NCBI RefSeq assembly: GCF_039543225.1
Contig: NZ_BAABJI010000002.1
Span: 1,054,001 to 1,118,000, forward strand
Length of the DNA stretch: 64,000 nt
Reading direction: 5' to 3'
From: Mucilaginibacter defluvii
Lineage (GTDB): Bacteria; Bacteroidota; Bacteroidia; Sphingobacteriales; Sphingobacteriaceae
Made by a program: the position numbers and the translations under genes. This document shows positions 52,254 through 61,293 of this stretch, one piece after another; positions within the stretch are counted from its first letter, which is position 1; the number at the start of each line of letters is the position of its first letter. The notes beneath the pieces were generated by a model. It worked only from the letters and a program-made list of their open reading frames with translations. It searched no databases and was not told where the DNA came from.

Positions 52254-53576
52254 ATGAACAAGTCTTCCACTAAATTTAAATACCTATTTACAACTCTAAT
52301 ATTTAGCTTGATATGCGTTTTATGCCAGGCACAAACCAGTACTGTAGCTTTTGATGGCTGGGCAAATAACTCTATCAATACTGTCATCTTCCGCAAAAAT
52401 TCGCTGGTGAGTTTTAAGGGCGAACAATTTGCCGCTTATTATGATACCAGCCAGCATGTAGTGTTGGCAAAGAGAAAACTTGGGTCGGCAAAATGGCAAA
52501 CCTTGCGTACGCAATACACCGGAGACGCGGCCGATGCGCATAAAAGCATCAGTATAATGGTTGATGGCGAAGGTTACCTGCATGTAACATGGGGCCATCA
52601 TGACGGACCATTAAATTATTGCATCAGCAAAAAACCGGGCGGGCTTGCACTGGGCGAGAAAAGGCCAATGACCGGTACAAATGAAAACCTGGTAAGCTAT
52701 CCTGAATTTTACCGCCTGCCGGGCGGCGATCTTTTATTTCTTTTCCGCAACGGCCATTCGGGTAATGGTAGCCTGGTCATCAATAAATACGACTTGAAAG
52801 GTAAACGCTGGTTGCGCGTACAAAACAACCTGATTGATGGTGAGGGAAAACGTAGCGCTTACTGGCAAACTTTTGTTGATGAGCATGGCGTGATCCATGT
52901 ATCATGGGTATGGCGCGAAAGCCCTGATGTGGCCAGTAACCACGATATGTGTTATACGCGATCCGAAGATGGCGGACTAACCTGGCAGCGCTCCACGGGC
53001 GAAAAATATAAGTTGCCCATCACCGCTGCGTCTGCTGAATATACCTGCCGCATTCCGCAGCAAAGCCAGCTTATAAATCAAACCAGCATGTTTGCTGATT
53101 ATAAAAGCAATCCGTACATTGCCACCTATTATTGTGAAAAAGGCGATTCTGTACCGCAATACCATATTATTTACCTGAACAATGGCCGCTGGTTGGTTGC
53201 AAACCTCGGCTTCAGAAAAACGGCTTTTAGCCTCAACGGCTTCGGTACAAAGAGCATCCCGATATCACGGCCACAGATTGTTGCCTGGCGATCAAAGGGC
53301 AAACTTTCGGCCGCGCTGATATTCAGGGATGACGAACGGGGCAGCAAAGCATCCATCGCGGTAACTGATAATATAGCCGGTAATAAATGGCTCATTAAAG
53401 ATGTTACCCCGGCAGCTGTTGGCTCCTGGGAACCTACTTACGATACTGAACTATGGAAAACTGAAAAACAACTACATCTATTTGTACAAAATAACATTCA
53501 GGTTGATGGTGAGGGTAAAGCAAACGCGGCGACGCAGCCTGTAAATGTTATCGAAATAAACAATCTTCTGCAATGA
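52254..53576 (+). CDS. BNR-4 repeat beta-propeller protein, candidate polysaccharide lyase
   Basis: A 440-residue secreted protein (signal peptide 1-26) of the BNR-4 family. Propeller blades carry sialidase-type Asp-box motifs such as TRSEDGGLTWQRS. The same fold is used by the PL24/PL25 ulvan lyases, which rely on histidines and a tyrosine. This protein has H96 (ADAHKS), H110 (GYLHV) and H115-H116 (WGHHD) in comparable early blades. The following GH88 enzyme needs unsaturated ends produced by a lyase, so this is the best lyase candidate in the operon. The match is by family, not by residue-level alignment. Confidence 0.72.
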   Translation: MNKSSTKFKYLFTTLIFSLICVLCQAQTSTVAFDGWANNSINTVIFRKNSLVSFKGEQFAAYYDTSQHVVLAKRKLGSAKWQTLRTQYTGDAADAHKSISIMVDGEGYLHVTWGHHDGPLNYCISKKPGGLALGEKRPMTGTNENLVSYPEFYRLPGGDLLFLFRNGHSGNGSLVINKYDLKGKRWLRVQNNLIDGEGKRSAYWQTFVDEHGVIHVSWVWRESPDVASNHDMCYTRSEDGGLTWQRSTGEKYKLPITAASAEYTCRIPQQSQLINQTSMFADYKSNPYIATYYCEKGDSVPQYHIIYLNNGRWLVANLGFRKTAFSLNGFGTKSIPISRPQIVAWRSKGKLSAALIFRDDERGSKASIAVTDNIAGNKWLIKDVTPAAVGSWEPTYDTELWKTEKQLHLFVQNNIQVDGEGKANAATQPVNVIEINNLLQ

Positions 53577-54766
53577 TAAAACACCTGTATGTTACCGCGC
53601 TATCCATCGCAACTACTGTGACGGGTTACGCGCAAAATAACCCGGTTAAAAACGCCGATGTCATATTCAATGCCTCGGTAAAGCAATATCAGTTATTAAG
53701 CGAAAAGGTGAAACCCGGGCAATACCCTAAAACCTATCATGCAAACGGCGATAAGCTCGAAACCAGCGGATCTGACTGGTGGTGCAGTGGCTTTTACCCC
53801 GGCACTTTACTCTACCTAGATGAGGCGGCCGGTGCACCCGCACTTAAGGCTGAAGCCCTGGCATTTTTAGAGGATCTGAAGAAGGAACAATACAATAAAT
53901 CAACCCATGACCTGGGGTTTATGATGTATTGCAGTTTTGGGAATGCGGAGCGGTTAAGCCCTAAAAAGGAATACGAAGACGTATTGATGCAGAGTGCGAA
54001 ATCATTAATTACACGGTATAATGCGGCGGCTAAGTGCATACGCTCATGGGACAGCTCTCCGTGGAATCATGCCGGGGCCGATGAAATGCCGGTGATTATA
54101 GATAACATGATGAACCTGGAACTACTGTTTTGGGCAAGCAGGTTTAGTGGTGATGCTACCTATAAAAACATTGCCATTAACCATGCTAATACAACTATGG
54201 CCAATCACTTCAGGCCCGATTACAGCTCGTACCACGAAGTGGTTTACAACACTACCACCGGCAAGGTTACCAAACGCATCACCAATCAGGGCGCAGCCGA
54301 CAACTCATCATGGGCCCGCGGGCAGGCATGGGGGCTGTACGGCTATACCGCTACTTATCGCGATACAAAAGACAAAAAATATTTGCAGCAAGCCAACCGC
54401 ATTGCCAACTATATACTCTCCCACCCTAAGATGCCCAAAAACCTGATACCATACTGGGATTACCAGGCGCCGGGCATCCCGAATGCATTGCATGATTCTT
54501 CGGCAGGCGCAATAACCGCGTCGGCACTTTTGGAGTTAAGCGGCTATGTAGACAAGAAACTGGCAAACAAATACATCGCGGCAGCAAAAACCATTTTAAC
54601 AGCTTTATCAGGTAAAGAATATTTTGCCGAACCGGGCACCAACGGTGGATTTTTATTAAAGCACGGAGTGGGTAATATGCCGAACAAAACGGAGATTGAC
54701 GTGCCGCTTAGCTATGGCGATTTTTATTTTATTGAAGCGCTTATGCGTTTAAAAAAGCTAAAATAA
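53573..54766 (+). CDS. Unsaturated glucuronyl hydrolase, glycoside hydrolase family 88
   Basis: A 397-residue secreted enzyme (signal peptide 1-20) that releases 4,5-unsaturated uronate from lyase products by hydration and hydrolysis. The (alpha/alpha) barrel has the two catalytic aspartates of the family: D113 in STHDLGFMMY and D177 in PVIIDNMMN. SSWARGQAWGLYGYTATYR and HDSSAGAITASALLEL are family landmarks. Its ATG overlaps the BNR-4 stop codon (ATGA), so translation is coupled. A close relative, GH105, would show a different layout. Confidence 0.93.
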   Translation: MIKHLYVTALSIATTVTGYAQNNPVKNADVIFNASVKQYQLLSEKVKPGQYPKTYHANGDKLETSGSDWWCSGFYPGTLLYLDEAAGAPALKAEALAFLEDLKKEQYNKSTHDLGFMMYCSFGNAERLSPKKEYEDVLMQSAKSLITRYNAAAKCIRSWDSSPWNHAGADEMPVIIDNMMNLELLFWASRFSGDATYKNIAINHANTTMANHFRPDYSSYHEVVYNTTTGKVTKRITNQGAADNSSWARGQAWGLYGYTATYRDTKDKKYLQQANRIANYILSHPKMPKNLIPYWDYQAPGIPNALHDSSAGAITASALLELSGYVDKKLANKYIAAAKTILTALSGKEYFAEPGTNGGFLLKHGVGNMPNKTEIDVPLSYGDFYFIEALMRLKKLK

Positions 54767-54770
54767 GCCC

Positions 54771-55949
54771 ATGAGATTAACCAAGTACCTGCTGGTTGCC
54801 GCCACAATTTTTTTGTATAAGTCTGCCTGCGCTCAACAAGTATTAAACGTATCGGTTAGCAATACCCTTGGTTTTGACAGGACTGAAGTGGTTAGCATTG
54901 ATGTAATAAAACTCTCCGGCTTTTTGAAAAGAAAGCAGCTACAGCATATCCGCATTAAAAATAAACAAACCGGCAAACCTGAACCCGTTCAATGGGTAGA
55001 CAACGACAGCGATGGTAAGCCTGATGAGCTATTGTTTTTAGCCAATGTTAACGCCAACGGCAAAGCGGATTTTGTTTTGTTTGCAGATAAAAACCTGGCC
55101 CTGCCAAAAAGCCAATTGATTGCTTACTCGCGTTTTGTACCCGAACGTACAGATGATTACGCCTGGGAGAACGACCGTGTAGCCTTCAGAACTTATGGTC
55201 CGGATGCTCAAAGGCGTACAGAGCAGCATTTGGAAAATGGCACGCTGAGCAGCGGTGTTGATCTTTGGCTAAAACGTACCACGACGCCAGTGATCAATAA
55301 ATGGTATAATGGCTATCTCACCGATCCGGGCTTTTATCATACCGACCATGGCGAAGGTTACGACCCCTACCATGTGGGTGCAAGCCGTGGCACCGGCGGA
55401 ACCGGTGTTTGGGTTAATGACAGCCTGCTGGTTTCAAAAAATTTCGTCACACATAAAACCGTAGCCGAAGGGCCATTGCGCACTATTTTTGAACTTACGT
55501 ATGCACCATACGGTCCGTATTTGGTCGTCGAAAACAAGCGTATATCTCTTGATGTGGGTAGTAACTTCAGTAAATTCGTCATCGCTTACCGGTCTAAAAA
55601 GCCGTTGCCCAATTATACCGTCGGCATCACCTTGCATAGAAATGAGGGACAAACCGGTATCGATGAAAAAGCAGGCATTTTTAGTCACCACGAGCAGATT
55701 GATGGCGTTTATATTGGCCAAGGGATTGTTATTGATCCTAAAGTTATTCAAAAAGCATTCGCCAATAAAACTAAAACGCCGGATCAAAGCAACCTGCTGG
55801 TACTAACCAAACCATCGGGCAAGGTAACTTACTACGCCGGCTTTGCCTGGCAAAAAAGCGGCCATGTACAAAACCGCTCCGATTGGGAGAATATGCTTAA
55901 GAAACAAGCTGAAATTGTGGCGCATCCGCTAATCGTAACAACCAAATAA
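54771..55949 (+). CDS. DUF4861 family secreted protein
   Basis: A 392-residue protein with a signal peptide (1-21, SACAQQ). It belongs to the DUF4861 family, recognised by VQWVDNDSDGKPDELLFL, by the acidic FG-GAP-like loop and by HTDHGEGYDPYHVGASRGTGG. The family is widely found next to GH88, GH105 and KduI genes in Bacteroidota and is of unknown function. Fold similarity to galactose-mutarotase-like beta-sandwich enzymes is plausible but unproven. It lies 4 bp behind the GH88 gene. Confidence 0.85.
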   Translation: MRLTKYLLVAATIFLYKSACAQQVLNVSVSNTLGFDRTEVVSIDVIKLSGFLKRKQLQHIRIKNKQTGKPEPVQWVDNDSDGKPDELLFLANVNANGKADFVLFADKNLALPKSQLIAYSRFVPERTDDYAWENDRVAFRTYGPDAQRRTEQHLENGTLSSGVDLWLKRTTTPVINKWYNGYLTDPGFYHTDHGEGYDPYHVGASRGTGGTGVWVNDSLLVSKNFVTHKTVAEGPLRTIFELTYAPYGPYLVVENKRISLDVGSNFSKFVIAYRSKKPLPNYTVGITLHRNEGQTGIDEKAGIFSHHEQIDGVYIGQGIVIDPKVIQKAFANKTKTPDQSNLLVLTKPSGKVTYYAGFAWQKSGHVQNRSDWENMLKKQAEIVAHPLIVTTK

Positions 55950-55980
55950 TCCTAATATATCCACATATAATAACAGCATA

Positions 55981-56817
55981 ATGACTAAATCAGAATTCAG
56001 ATACGCGCATCACCCGGAAGATGCAAAAGCATATACAACCGAAGAACTGCGCGAACATTTTTTGATTCCCACCCTTTTTGAAGATGATACCATACACCTG
56101 GTTTACACCATGTATGACAGGTATATAGTTGGCGGCGCTTTTCCGGTTACCAAAGCCGTTGCTCTTGAAACCATTGACGAACTTAAGGCCGATTACTTTT
56201 TGGAACGCAGAGAGTTGGGCATCATTAACGTTGGTGGCAAAGGCGTGGTAAAGGTAGATGGTACAGCTTATGAACTATCAAAAAAAGAAGCACTGTATAT
56301 AGGCCGTGGTGTAAAAGAAGTAATATTCGAGCGCCCTGGTGATGAGCAACCTTATTTTTATATCAACTCGGCACCGGCACACCATGCCTATCCCACCCAA
56401 AAAGTAAACAGGGATAACGCAGAAATTATTGAATTGGGTGAGCAAAAAACAGCTAACCGCCGCACCTTAAATAAGCTTATAGTAAACAGTATAGTAAAAA
56501 CCTGCCAACTACAGATGGGGCTGACCGAACTGCACGAGGGCAATGTTTGGAATACCATGCCATCGCACACCCACACCCGCCGCATGGAAGCCTACTTTTA
56601 TTTTGACCTGGCTGAGGGGCAAACCGTAAGCCATTTTATGGGGCAACCGCAGGAAACCCGCCATATTTTTATGCAGAACCAACAGGCGGTAATTAGTCCG
56701 GAGTGGAGTATACACTCAGGTTGCGGCACCAGCAATTACTCCTTTATATGGGGCATGGCCGGCGAAAACCTGGACTATGGCGATATGGATGGCGTAGCGC
56801 CTAATGAACTTAAATAA
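55981..56817 (+). CDS. kduI: 5-dehydro-4-deoxy-D-glucuronate isomerase
   Basis: A 278-residue cytoplasmic cupin that converts 5-keto-4-deoxyuronate into 2,5-diketo-3-deoxygluconate. The four zinc ligands are all present: H196 and H198 (SHTHT), E203 (RMEAYFYF) and H245 (EWSIHSGCGT). The length and the start RYAHHPEDAKAYTTEELREHFL match the enzyme family. The substrate arises spontaneously from the sugar released by GH88. The kduD gene follows after 12 bp. Confidence 0.97.
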   Translation: MTKSEFRYAHHPEDAKAYTTEELREHFLIPTLFEDDTIHLVYTMYDRYIVGGAFPVTKAVALETIDELKADYFLERRELGIINVGGKGVVKVDGTAYELSKKEALYIGRGVKEVIFERPGDEQPYFYINSAPAHHAYPTQKVNRDNAEIIELGEQKTANRRTLNKLIVNSIVKTCQLQMGLTELHEGNVWNTMPSHTHTRRMEAYFYFDLAEGQTVSHFMGQPQETRHIFMQNQQAVISPEWSIHSGCGTSNYSFIWGMAGENLDYGDMDGVAPNELK

Positions 56818-56829
56818 TAACGGCATTGC

Positions 56830-57612
56830 ATGGAACTATTTAGCTTAAAAGGTAAAACAGCCGTAATAACCGGCGGCACACATGGCTTAGGTATGGCTAT
56901 GGCTGAAGGGCTGGCACAGGCAGGGGCAAAATTGATTATTACCAGTACAACGCCTGCTAAACTTACTGATGCACTGGCTCATTATAAAGCACAAGGTTTT
57001 GAAGCATCGGGCTACGTGTTTGATGTGACAGATGAAGCTGCAGCTATTGAGCATGTGGCCAAAATGGAAGCCGAACACGGCGCCATTGACATACTTGTGA
57101 ACAATGCAGGCATTATAAAGCGCGTTTTAGCAGTTGATATGCCGGTAGAAGATTTTAGGCGGGTGATAGATGTTGACCTTGTGGGTGCCTTTATCATGAG
57201 CCGGTTGGTGGCCAAGGGTATGATTATCCGCCGCAGCGGTAAGATAATTAATATATGCTCCATGATGAGCGAGCTTGGGCGCACCAATGTTACCGCTTAT
57301 GCAGCGGCAAAGGGTGGTCTTAAAATGCTGACAAAGAACCTGGCAACAGAATGGGCACCCTACAACATACAAGTTAACGGGATTGGCCCCGGCTATTATG
57401 CCACGAGCCAAACAGCGCCCATACGTGTTGATGGTAACCCGTTTAACGAGTTTATCATCAGCCGGACACCGGCAGGTCGTTGGGGCAATCCGCAGGATTT
57501 GGCCGGAACGGCGATCTTTTTAGCATCAGACGCGAGCAACTTTATAAACGGTCAAATTATTTATGTTGATGGCGGATTATTAGCTACTATAGGAAAACCT
57601 TCTAACGAATAA
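56830..57612 (+). CDS. kduD: 2-dehydro-3-deoxy-D-gluconate 5-dehydrogenase
   Basis: A 260-residue SDR enzyme that reduces 2,5-diketo-3-deoxygluconate to 2-keto-3-deoxygluconate. The cofactor motif TGGTHGLGMAMA, NNAGI, the catalytic serine in NICSMMSELG and YAAAKGG are in place. GNPFNEFIISRTPAGRWGNPQDLAG is typical of KduD. It follows kduI, as in most genomes. The next steps (KdgK and KdgA) are not in the window. Confidence 0.95.
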   Translation: MELFSLKGKTAVITGGTHGLGMAMAEGLAQAGAKLIITSTTPAKLTDALAHYKAQGFEASGYVFDVTDEAAAIEHVAKMEAEHGAIDILVNNAGIIKRVLAVDMPVEDFRRVIDVDLVGAFIMSRLVAKGMIIRRSGKIINICSMMSELGRTNVTAYAAAKGGLKMLTKNLATEWAPYNIQVNGIGPGYYATSQTAPIRVDGNPFNEFIISRTPAGRWGNPQDLAGTAIFLASDASNFINGQIIYVDGGLLATIGKPSNE

Positions 57613-57663
57613 GCTATACTACCATGTAAGCATAACCAATTAACCAAAACCGCCAATAAACCT

Positions 57664-59049
57664 ATGTACCAAAAAGATATTAAACCAGCAGGTAACTACC
57701 GCTGGACGATATGCGCACTATTATTTGTAGCTACTACTATCAATTACCTCGACCGGCAGGTACTCAGCTTACTACAGCCTTATCTGGAGGAAAAGTTTGG
57801 CTGGACAAATAGCGACTACGCCAATATTACAGCCGTTTTTCAGTTTGCTTACGCACTTAGTATGTTGTTTGCCGGCCGTATAGTAGATTGGCTGGACACT
57901 AAATGGGGTTATGGTTGGGCAATCGTCATCTGGTCGGTAGCAGCCATGATCCATGCGCTTTCCATCCCGATTGGCGAAGCATTTAATTCATTGCTTGGTT
58001 TGGCCGGGATATCCATTTTCTCGGTTTCAGTTGCAGGCTTTATAGTAAGCCGTACGCTACTAGCTTTTGGCGAGGCGGGCAACTTTCCGGCGGCGATAAA
58101 AGCTGTGGCAGAATACTTTCCCAAAAAGGAACGGTCATTCGCAACAGGTATTTTTAACTCGGGCGCCAACATTGGCGCTGTACTTGCACCGCTAACCATT
58201 CCCTGGATATACGCAAACTGGGGATGGGAGTCGGCATTTATATTGGTGGGCGCGTTCGGTTTTTTATGGTTGATATTCTGGCTTGTATTTTATGAGAAAC
58301 CGGAGAAGCAAAAACGACTAAGCAAAGAGGAGCTGGTATATATCACCAATGACCGGGAAGACGCTGCACAAGCCGAAAAACAGCTAACCGACGTATTAGA
58401 AAGTAAGATATCATGGTTCAAGCTATTGGGTTATAAACAAACCTGGGCATTTATATCCGGCAAGCTGCTTACCGATGGCGTATTCTGGTTCTTTTTATTC
58501 TGGCTGCCGGCCTATCTAAAAGCGCAATACAATATAGTGGGCGAAGGCGTTATGATACCCCTGGCAGCAGTTTATACGCTAAGTATGGCCGGTAGCGTTG
58601 CCGGCGGATGGCTACCGATGTACTTCATTAAAAAAGGGCATAACGTTTTTGAAGGACGGGTTAAGGCAATGCTCGTTATCGCAATATTCCCGCTGGCAAT
58701 TTTGGCAGCACAGCCATTGGGCCATATCTCCTACTGGATACCTATTGTACTCATCGGCATTGGCGCGGCGGCTCACCAGGCCTGGAGCGCGAACATTTTT
58801 ACAACGGTAAGCGATATGTTTCCTAAGAGGGCCATCGGCTCGGTAGTAGGTATGGGCGGTATGGCAGGCGGCTTGGGTGGTGTTGTGGTATCGAAAATCA
58901 GCGGAGCCCTATTCGATCATTATAAAGCGCTTGGCCACATAGAAACCGGCTACACCATTGTTTTCACCGCTTCGGCTGTAGCTTACCTGATAGCGTGGAG
59001 CGTAATAAAAACATTGGTGCCTAAATATAACCCTGTTGTATTGGATTAA
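57664..59049 (+). CDS. MFS hexuronate transporter (ExuT-like, anion:cation symporter)
   Basis: A 461-residue inner-membrane protein with about 12 helices. RWTICALLFVATTINYLDRQVLS, then GEAGNFPAAIKAVAEYFPKKERSFATGIFNSGANIGA are the hallmarks of the anion:cation symporter group, which includes ExuT. It probably imports the unsaturated or free uronates released in the periplasm. It is the last gene of the operon, 51 bp behind kduD. The region to 59171 has no clear terminator. Confidence 0.9.
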   Translation: MYQKDIKPAGNYRWTICALLFVATTINYLDRQVLSLLQPYLEEKFGWTNSDYANITAVFQFAYALSMLFAGRIVDWLDTKWGYGWAIVIWSVAAMIHALSIPIGEAFNSLLGLAGISIFSVSVAGFIVSRTLLAFGEAGNFPAAIKAVAEYFPKKERSFATGIFNSGANIGAVLAPLTIPWIYANWGWESAFILVGAFGFLWLIFWLVFYEKPEKQKRLSKEELVYITNDREDAAQAEKQLTDVLESKISWFKLLGYKQTWAFISGKLLTDGVFWFFLFWLPAYLKAQYNIVGEGVMIPLAAVYTLSMAGSVAGGWLPMYFIKKGHNVFEGRVKAMLVIAIFPLAILAAQPLGHISYWIPIVLIGIGAAAHQAWSANIFTTVSDMFPKRAIGSVVGMGGMAGGLGGVVVSKISGALFDHYKALGHIETGYTIVFTASAVAYLIAWSVIKTLVPKYNPVVLD

Positions 59050-59170
59050 AGTACATCGGCGCGGCCACCTAACTGAAAATGCGGACAGGAGCCTATAGCT
59101 ATGGCATTTTATTAGCTACGAACCGTTTGTACGGATGATTCGAGGTTTAAATAAACCGCTCCGATATTAC

Positions 59171-59995
59171 TTACCATTTTATAAACCGTTTAACAAACCA
59201 CTTTACTATATACACAACTAACACTATGGACGCTGGCCAAAGCATGCCCCATTCAACACTAAATACATAAGATGACGTCGCTAAAAGTAACAACGTGAGG
59301 AAAAGTATAATGGCGTAAACAACGTTTTCTGCCGTTATACTTTTTGAATTCTCCTCCCATTGCTCCCCAATTGAAGTGGCAACGGCATCAGCAGAAATGC
59401 CGTTTTCCGAAATTATACTTTTTGAATATCCCTCCCACTGCTTTCTTATGGCGGCAGCATTGACTTCGGTGGCCTTAATCGTTAATACAGTTTCAACCTC
59501 AACGTTAATCTTGGTCCACTCAAGATAATTATCCAGCGTAAACGGATCGTATTCCTTTAAAAAGTTGATGATTTCAACCTCCAATAGTGCTGCATCGTTT
59601 AAATAAAACAGGTCGAAATCGCCAAACTGGTATAGGTAATTGGTTTCAAAACTCGTGAGCAAATCAAAACTTGTAAACGATTCGAGCAGCCTGGCGGTTT
59701 TTTCAACTGATGAAGGAGAATTTTCACTTATAAATTTCCTGTACAATAATCCCAACAAAACACGGACGCAAATAGGGCTATTTATCTCTGCGGTGTACTT
59801 ACTTATAATTTCGATCATGTTGTTTTTATCGCGGCTCAACGATACATCGATAAAAAAATAATCAGGTTCATCCGTATTCCTGATAATATCATCAGCCCAC
59901 GATATTACATCGTTGACTGTAATTATATTCAGGATGAGCCCCTCTCGAAAGACATCAAGCAGTAATACAAATTCTTCAGGTTTTGGCGATAGCAT
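59171..59995 (-). CDS. Uncharacterised protein with C-terminal membrane anchor and tandem repeat
   Basis: A 274-residue protein I do not recognise. The N-terminal 160 residues look soluble and acidic. Residues 183-199 (IRKQWEGYSKSIISENG) and 209-225 (IGEQWEENSKSITAENV) are a tandem repeat with a 26-residue period; the DNA shows it too (59335-59364 and 59413-59442 are nearly identical). Two membrane helices follow (about 226-245 and 250-267), so the protein is probably tail-anchored. It is divergent from the WYL regulator. The repeat suggests a recent duplication. Confidence 0.65.
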   Translation of the reverse strand: MLSPKPEEFVLLLDVFREGLILNIITVNDVISWADDIIRNTDEPDYFFIDVSLSRDKNNMIEIISKYTAEINSPICVRVLLGLLYRKFISENSPSSVEKTARLLESFTSFDLLTSFETNYLYQFGDFDLFYLNDAALLEVEIINFLKEYDPFTLDNYLEWTKINVEVETVLTIKATEVNAAAIRKQWEGYSKSIISENGISADAVATSIGEQWEENSKSITAENVVYAIILFLTLLLLATSSYVFSVEWGMLWPASIVLVVYIVKWFVKRFIKW

Positions 59996-60050
59996 TTAAG
60001 TTCAATATTATATAGTAACCCATTGTTAATGACACAAATAAAAAATGCTT

Positions 60051-60072
60051 CTGCGCAGTGTATTTGCGCAGT
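60051..60072. repeat. Repeated TGCGCAGT sites upstream of the WYL gene
   Basis: TGCGCAGT occurs at 60052-60059 and 60065-60072, and CTGCGCA/TGCGCAG (60051-60057 and 60065-60071) also form a 7-bp inverted repeat. It lies 37 bp before the WYL start codon, in the divergent promoter region, and could be an operator. Confidence 0.35.
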
Positions 60073-60108
60073 AAAAAGTATTTTCAATATTTATAAAAAT
60101 ATTCTGCC

Positions 60109-61158
60109 ATGCCTGTTAACCGTAATGCGCTTATCCGTTACCGTACCATTGACAACTGCCTGCAAAACCGCCACCGCAAATGGACGCTCGACGATTTGAT
60201 TGACGCCTGCAGCGATGCTATTTACGAGTACCAGGGCATTGATACCGGCGTTAGCCGCAGAACCATACAGGCTGATATTGAGATGATGCGCAGCAACAAA
60301 TTGGGCTACGAAGCGCCGATTATTGTTACTGATAAAAAGTATTACACCTATGCCGACAAAAGTTACAGCATCACGAACAGCCCGATCAGTTCGCAGGATA
60401 TGCAGGTGCTCAGCGAGGTATCCGGCCTGCTCAGGCAGTTTAAGGGCTTTAACCATTTTAGCGACCTCAATGAAATGGTAAGCAAGCTGGAAGATAAAAT
60501 ATACGCGCAGAAAACCCATAGTCCGCCGGTTATTGATTTTGAAAAGAACGATAACCTGAAGGGGTTGGAATGGATAGAGGTTATCCGCAAGGCTATTGTG
60601 GCCAAAAAAACACTTTGTATAACCTATCAGTCGTTTAAAGCCAGGGCGGCAAATACCTTTTGCTTTAGCGGATATCTTTTAAAGGAATACCGTAACCGCT
60701 GGTTTGTACTTGGCCAGCGCCATGGCCGCGGCGGTGCATTGCTAAACCTTGCGCTTGACCGTATCCAAACCATTGAAATACACAACGAAGCCTACGTTAA
60801 GAACAACCTTATTGACCTGGCTACTTATTATAACGACGTAATAGGTGTAACCAAAACGCCCAGACAGCGCGATTGCGACGTTATTTTCTGGATAGATAAT
60901 GACAACGCTCCGTATGTGATCACCAAGCCCCTGCACCACACCCAAAAACTACTAAAGGAGAAAGATGGCGGCAAAATATTCAGCATTAAAGTAATACTCA
61001 ATTTTGAACTTGAACGCGAACTCCTCGGCTTTGGCAACAGGATACGGGTGCTCGGCCCGCGTGTATTGGTCAAGCAAATTAAATCCAACCTAAAAAAAGC
61101 ATTGGCGCGTTATGAAAATGTACCGGCAGTCAGCTCTATTGAAGATGATATGGATTAG
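60109..61158 (+). CDS. WYL-domain transcriptional regulator
   Basis: A 349-residue regulator. The N-terminal winged helix (about 1-65, with SRRTIQADIEMMRS) binds DNA, and the WYL domain (about 150-235, with LCITYQSFKA, SGYLLKEYRNRWFVLGQ and the LALDRIQTIEI strand) senses ligands such as nucleic acid or nucleotides. A WCX-type C-terminal region follows (to about 340). Such proteins often control DNA-damage or defence genes; the target here is unknown. It is divergent from the membrane-anchored protein. Confidence 0.9.
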   Translation: MPVNRNALIRYRTIDNCLQNRHRKWTLDDLIDACSDAIYEYQGIDTGVSRRTIQADIEMMRSNKLGYEAPIIVTDKKYYTYADKSYSITNSPISSQDMQVLSEVSGLLRQFKGFNHFSDLNEMVSKLEDKIYAQKTHSPPVIDFEKNDNLKGLEWIEVIRKAIVAKKTLCITYQSFKARAANTFCFSGYLLKEYRNRWFVLGQRHGRGGALLNLALDRIQTIEIHNEAYVKNNLIDLATYYNDVIGVTKTPRQRDCDVIFWIDNDNAPYVITKPLHHTQKLLKEKDGGKIFSIKVILNFELERELLGFGNRIRVLGPRVLVKQIKSNLKKALARYENVPAVSSIEDDMD

Positions 61159-61211
61159 GTAGTTTATATTTTTGATAAGAAGCAGCTTAAGCCGCTACGA
61201 TGTAATTTTCA

Positions 61212-61243
61212 ATTTGGTTACAAGTCTCCTTGATTTGGTTACA
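61212..61243 (+). promoter_or_regulatory. Direct-repeat operator, AraC type, before the SDR gene
   Basis: ATTTGGTTACA occurs exactly twice, at 61212-61222 and 61233-61243, with a 21-bp period (two helical turns). This is the usual arrangement of AraC-family sites. A one-mismatch -7 box (GACATTTG at 61264-61271) follows at the right distance for activation. An AraC gene lies just downstream. Confidence 0.5.
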
Positions 61244-61293
61244 GCGCTATATACCGGTATGCTGACATTTGTTTTCATAAAATTTTTAATCTT

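Noticed and set aside
59050-59170. Small inverted repeats (TAGCTA, GGTTTA/TAAACC) after the ExuT-like gene as terminator
   Set aside because: The stems are short and no T-run follows, so I could not support a terminator.
60091-60519. A 142-codon minus-strand frame over the WYL gene
   Set aside because: The plus-strand WYL protein has clear helix-turn-helix and WYL motifs; the antisense frame has none.
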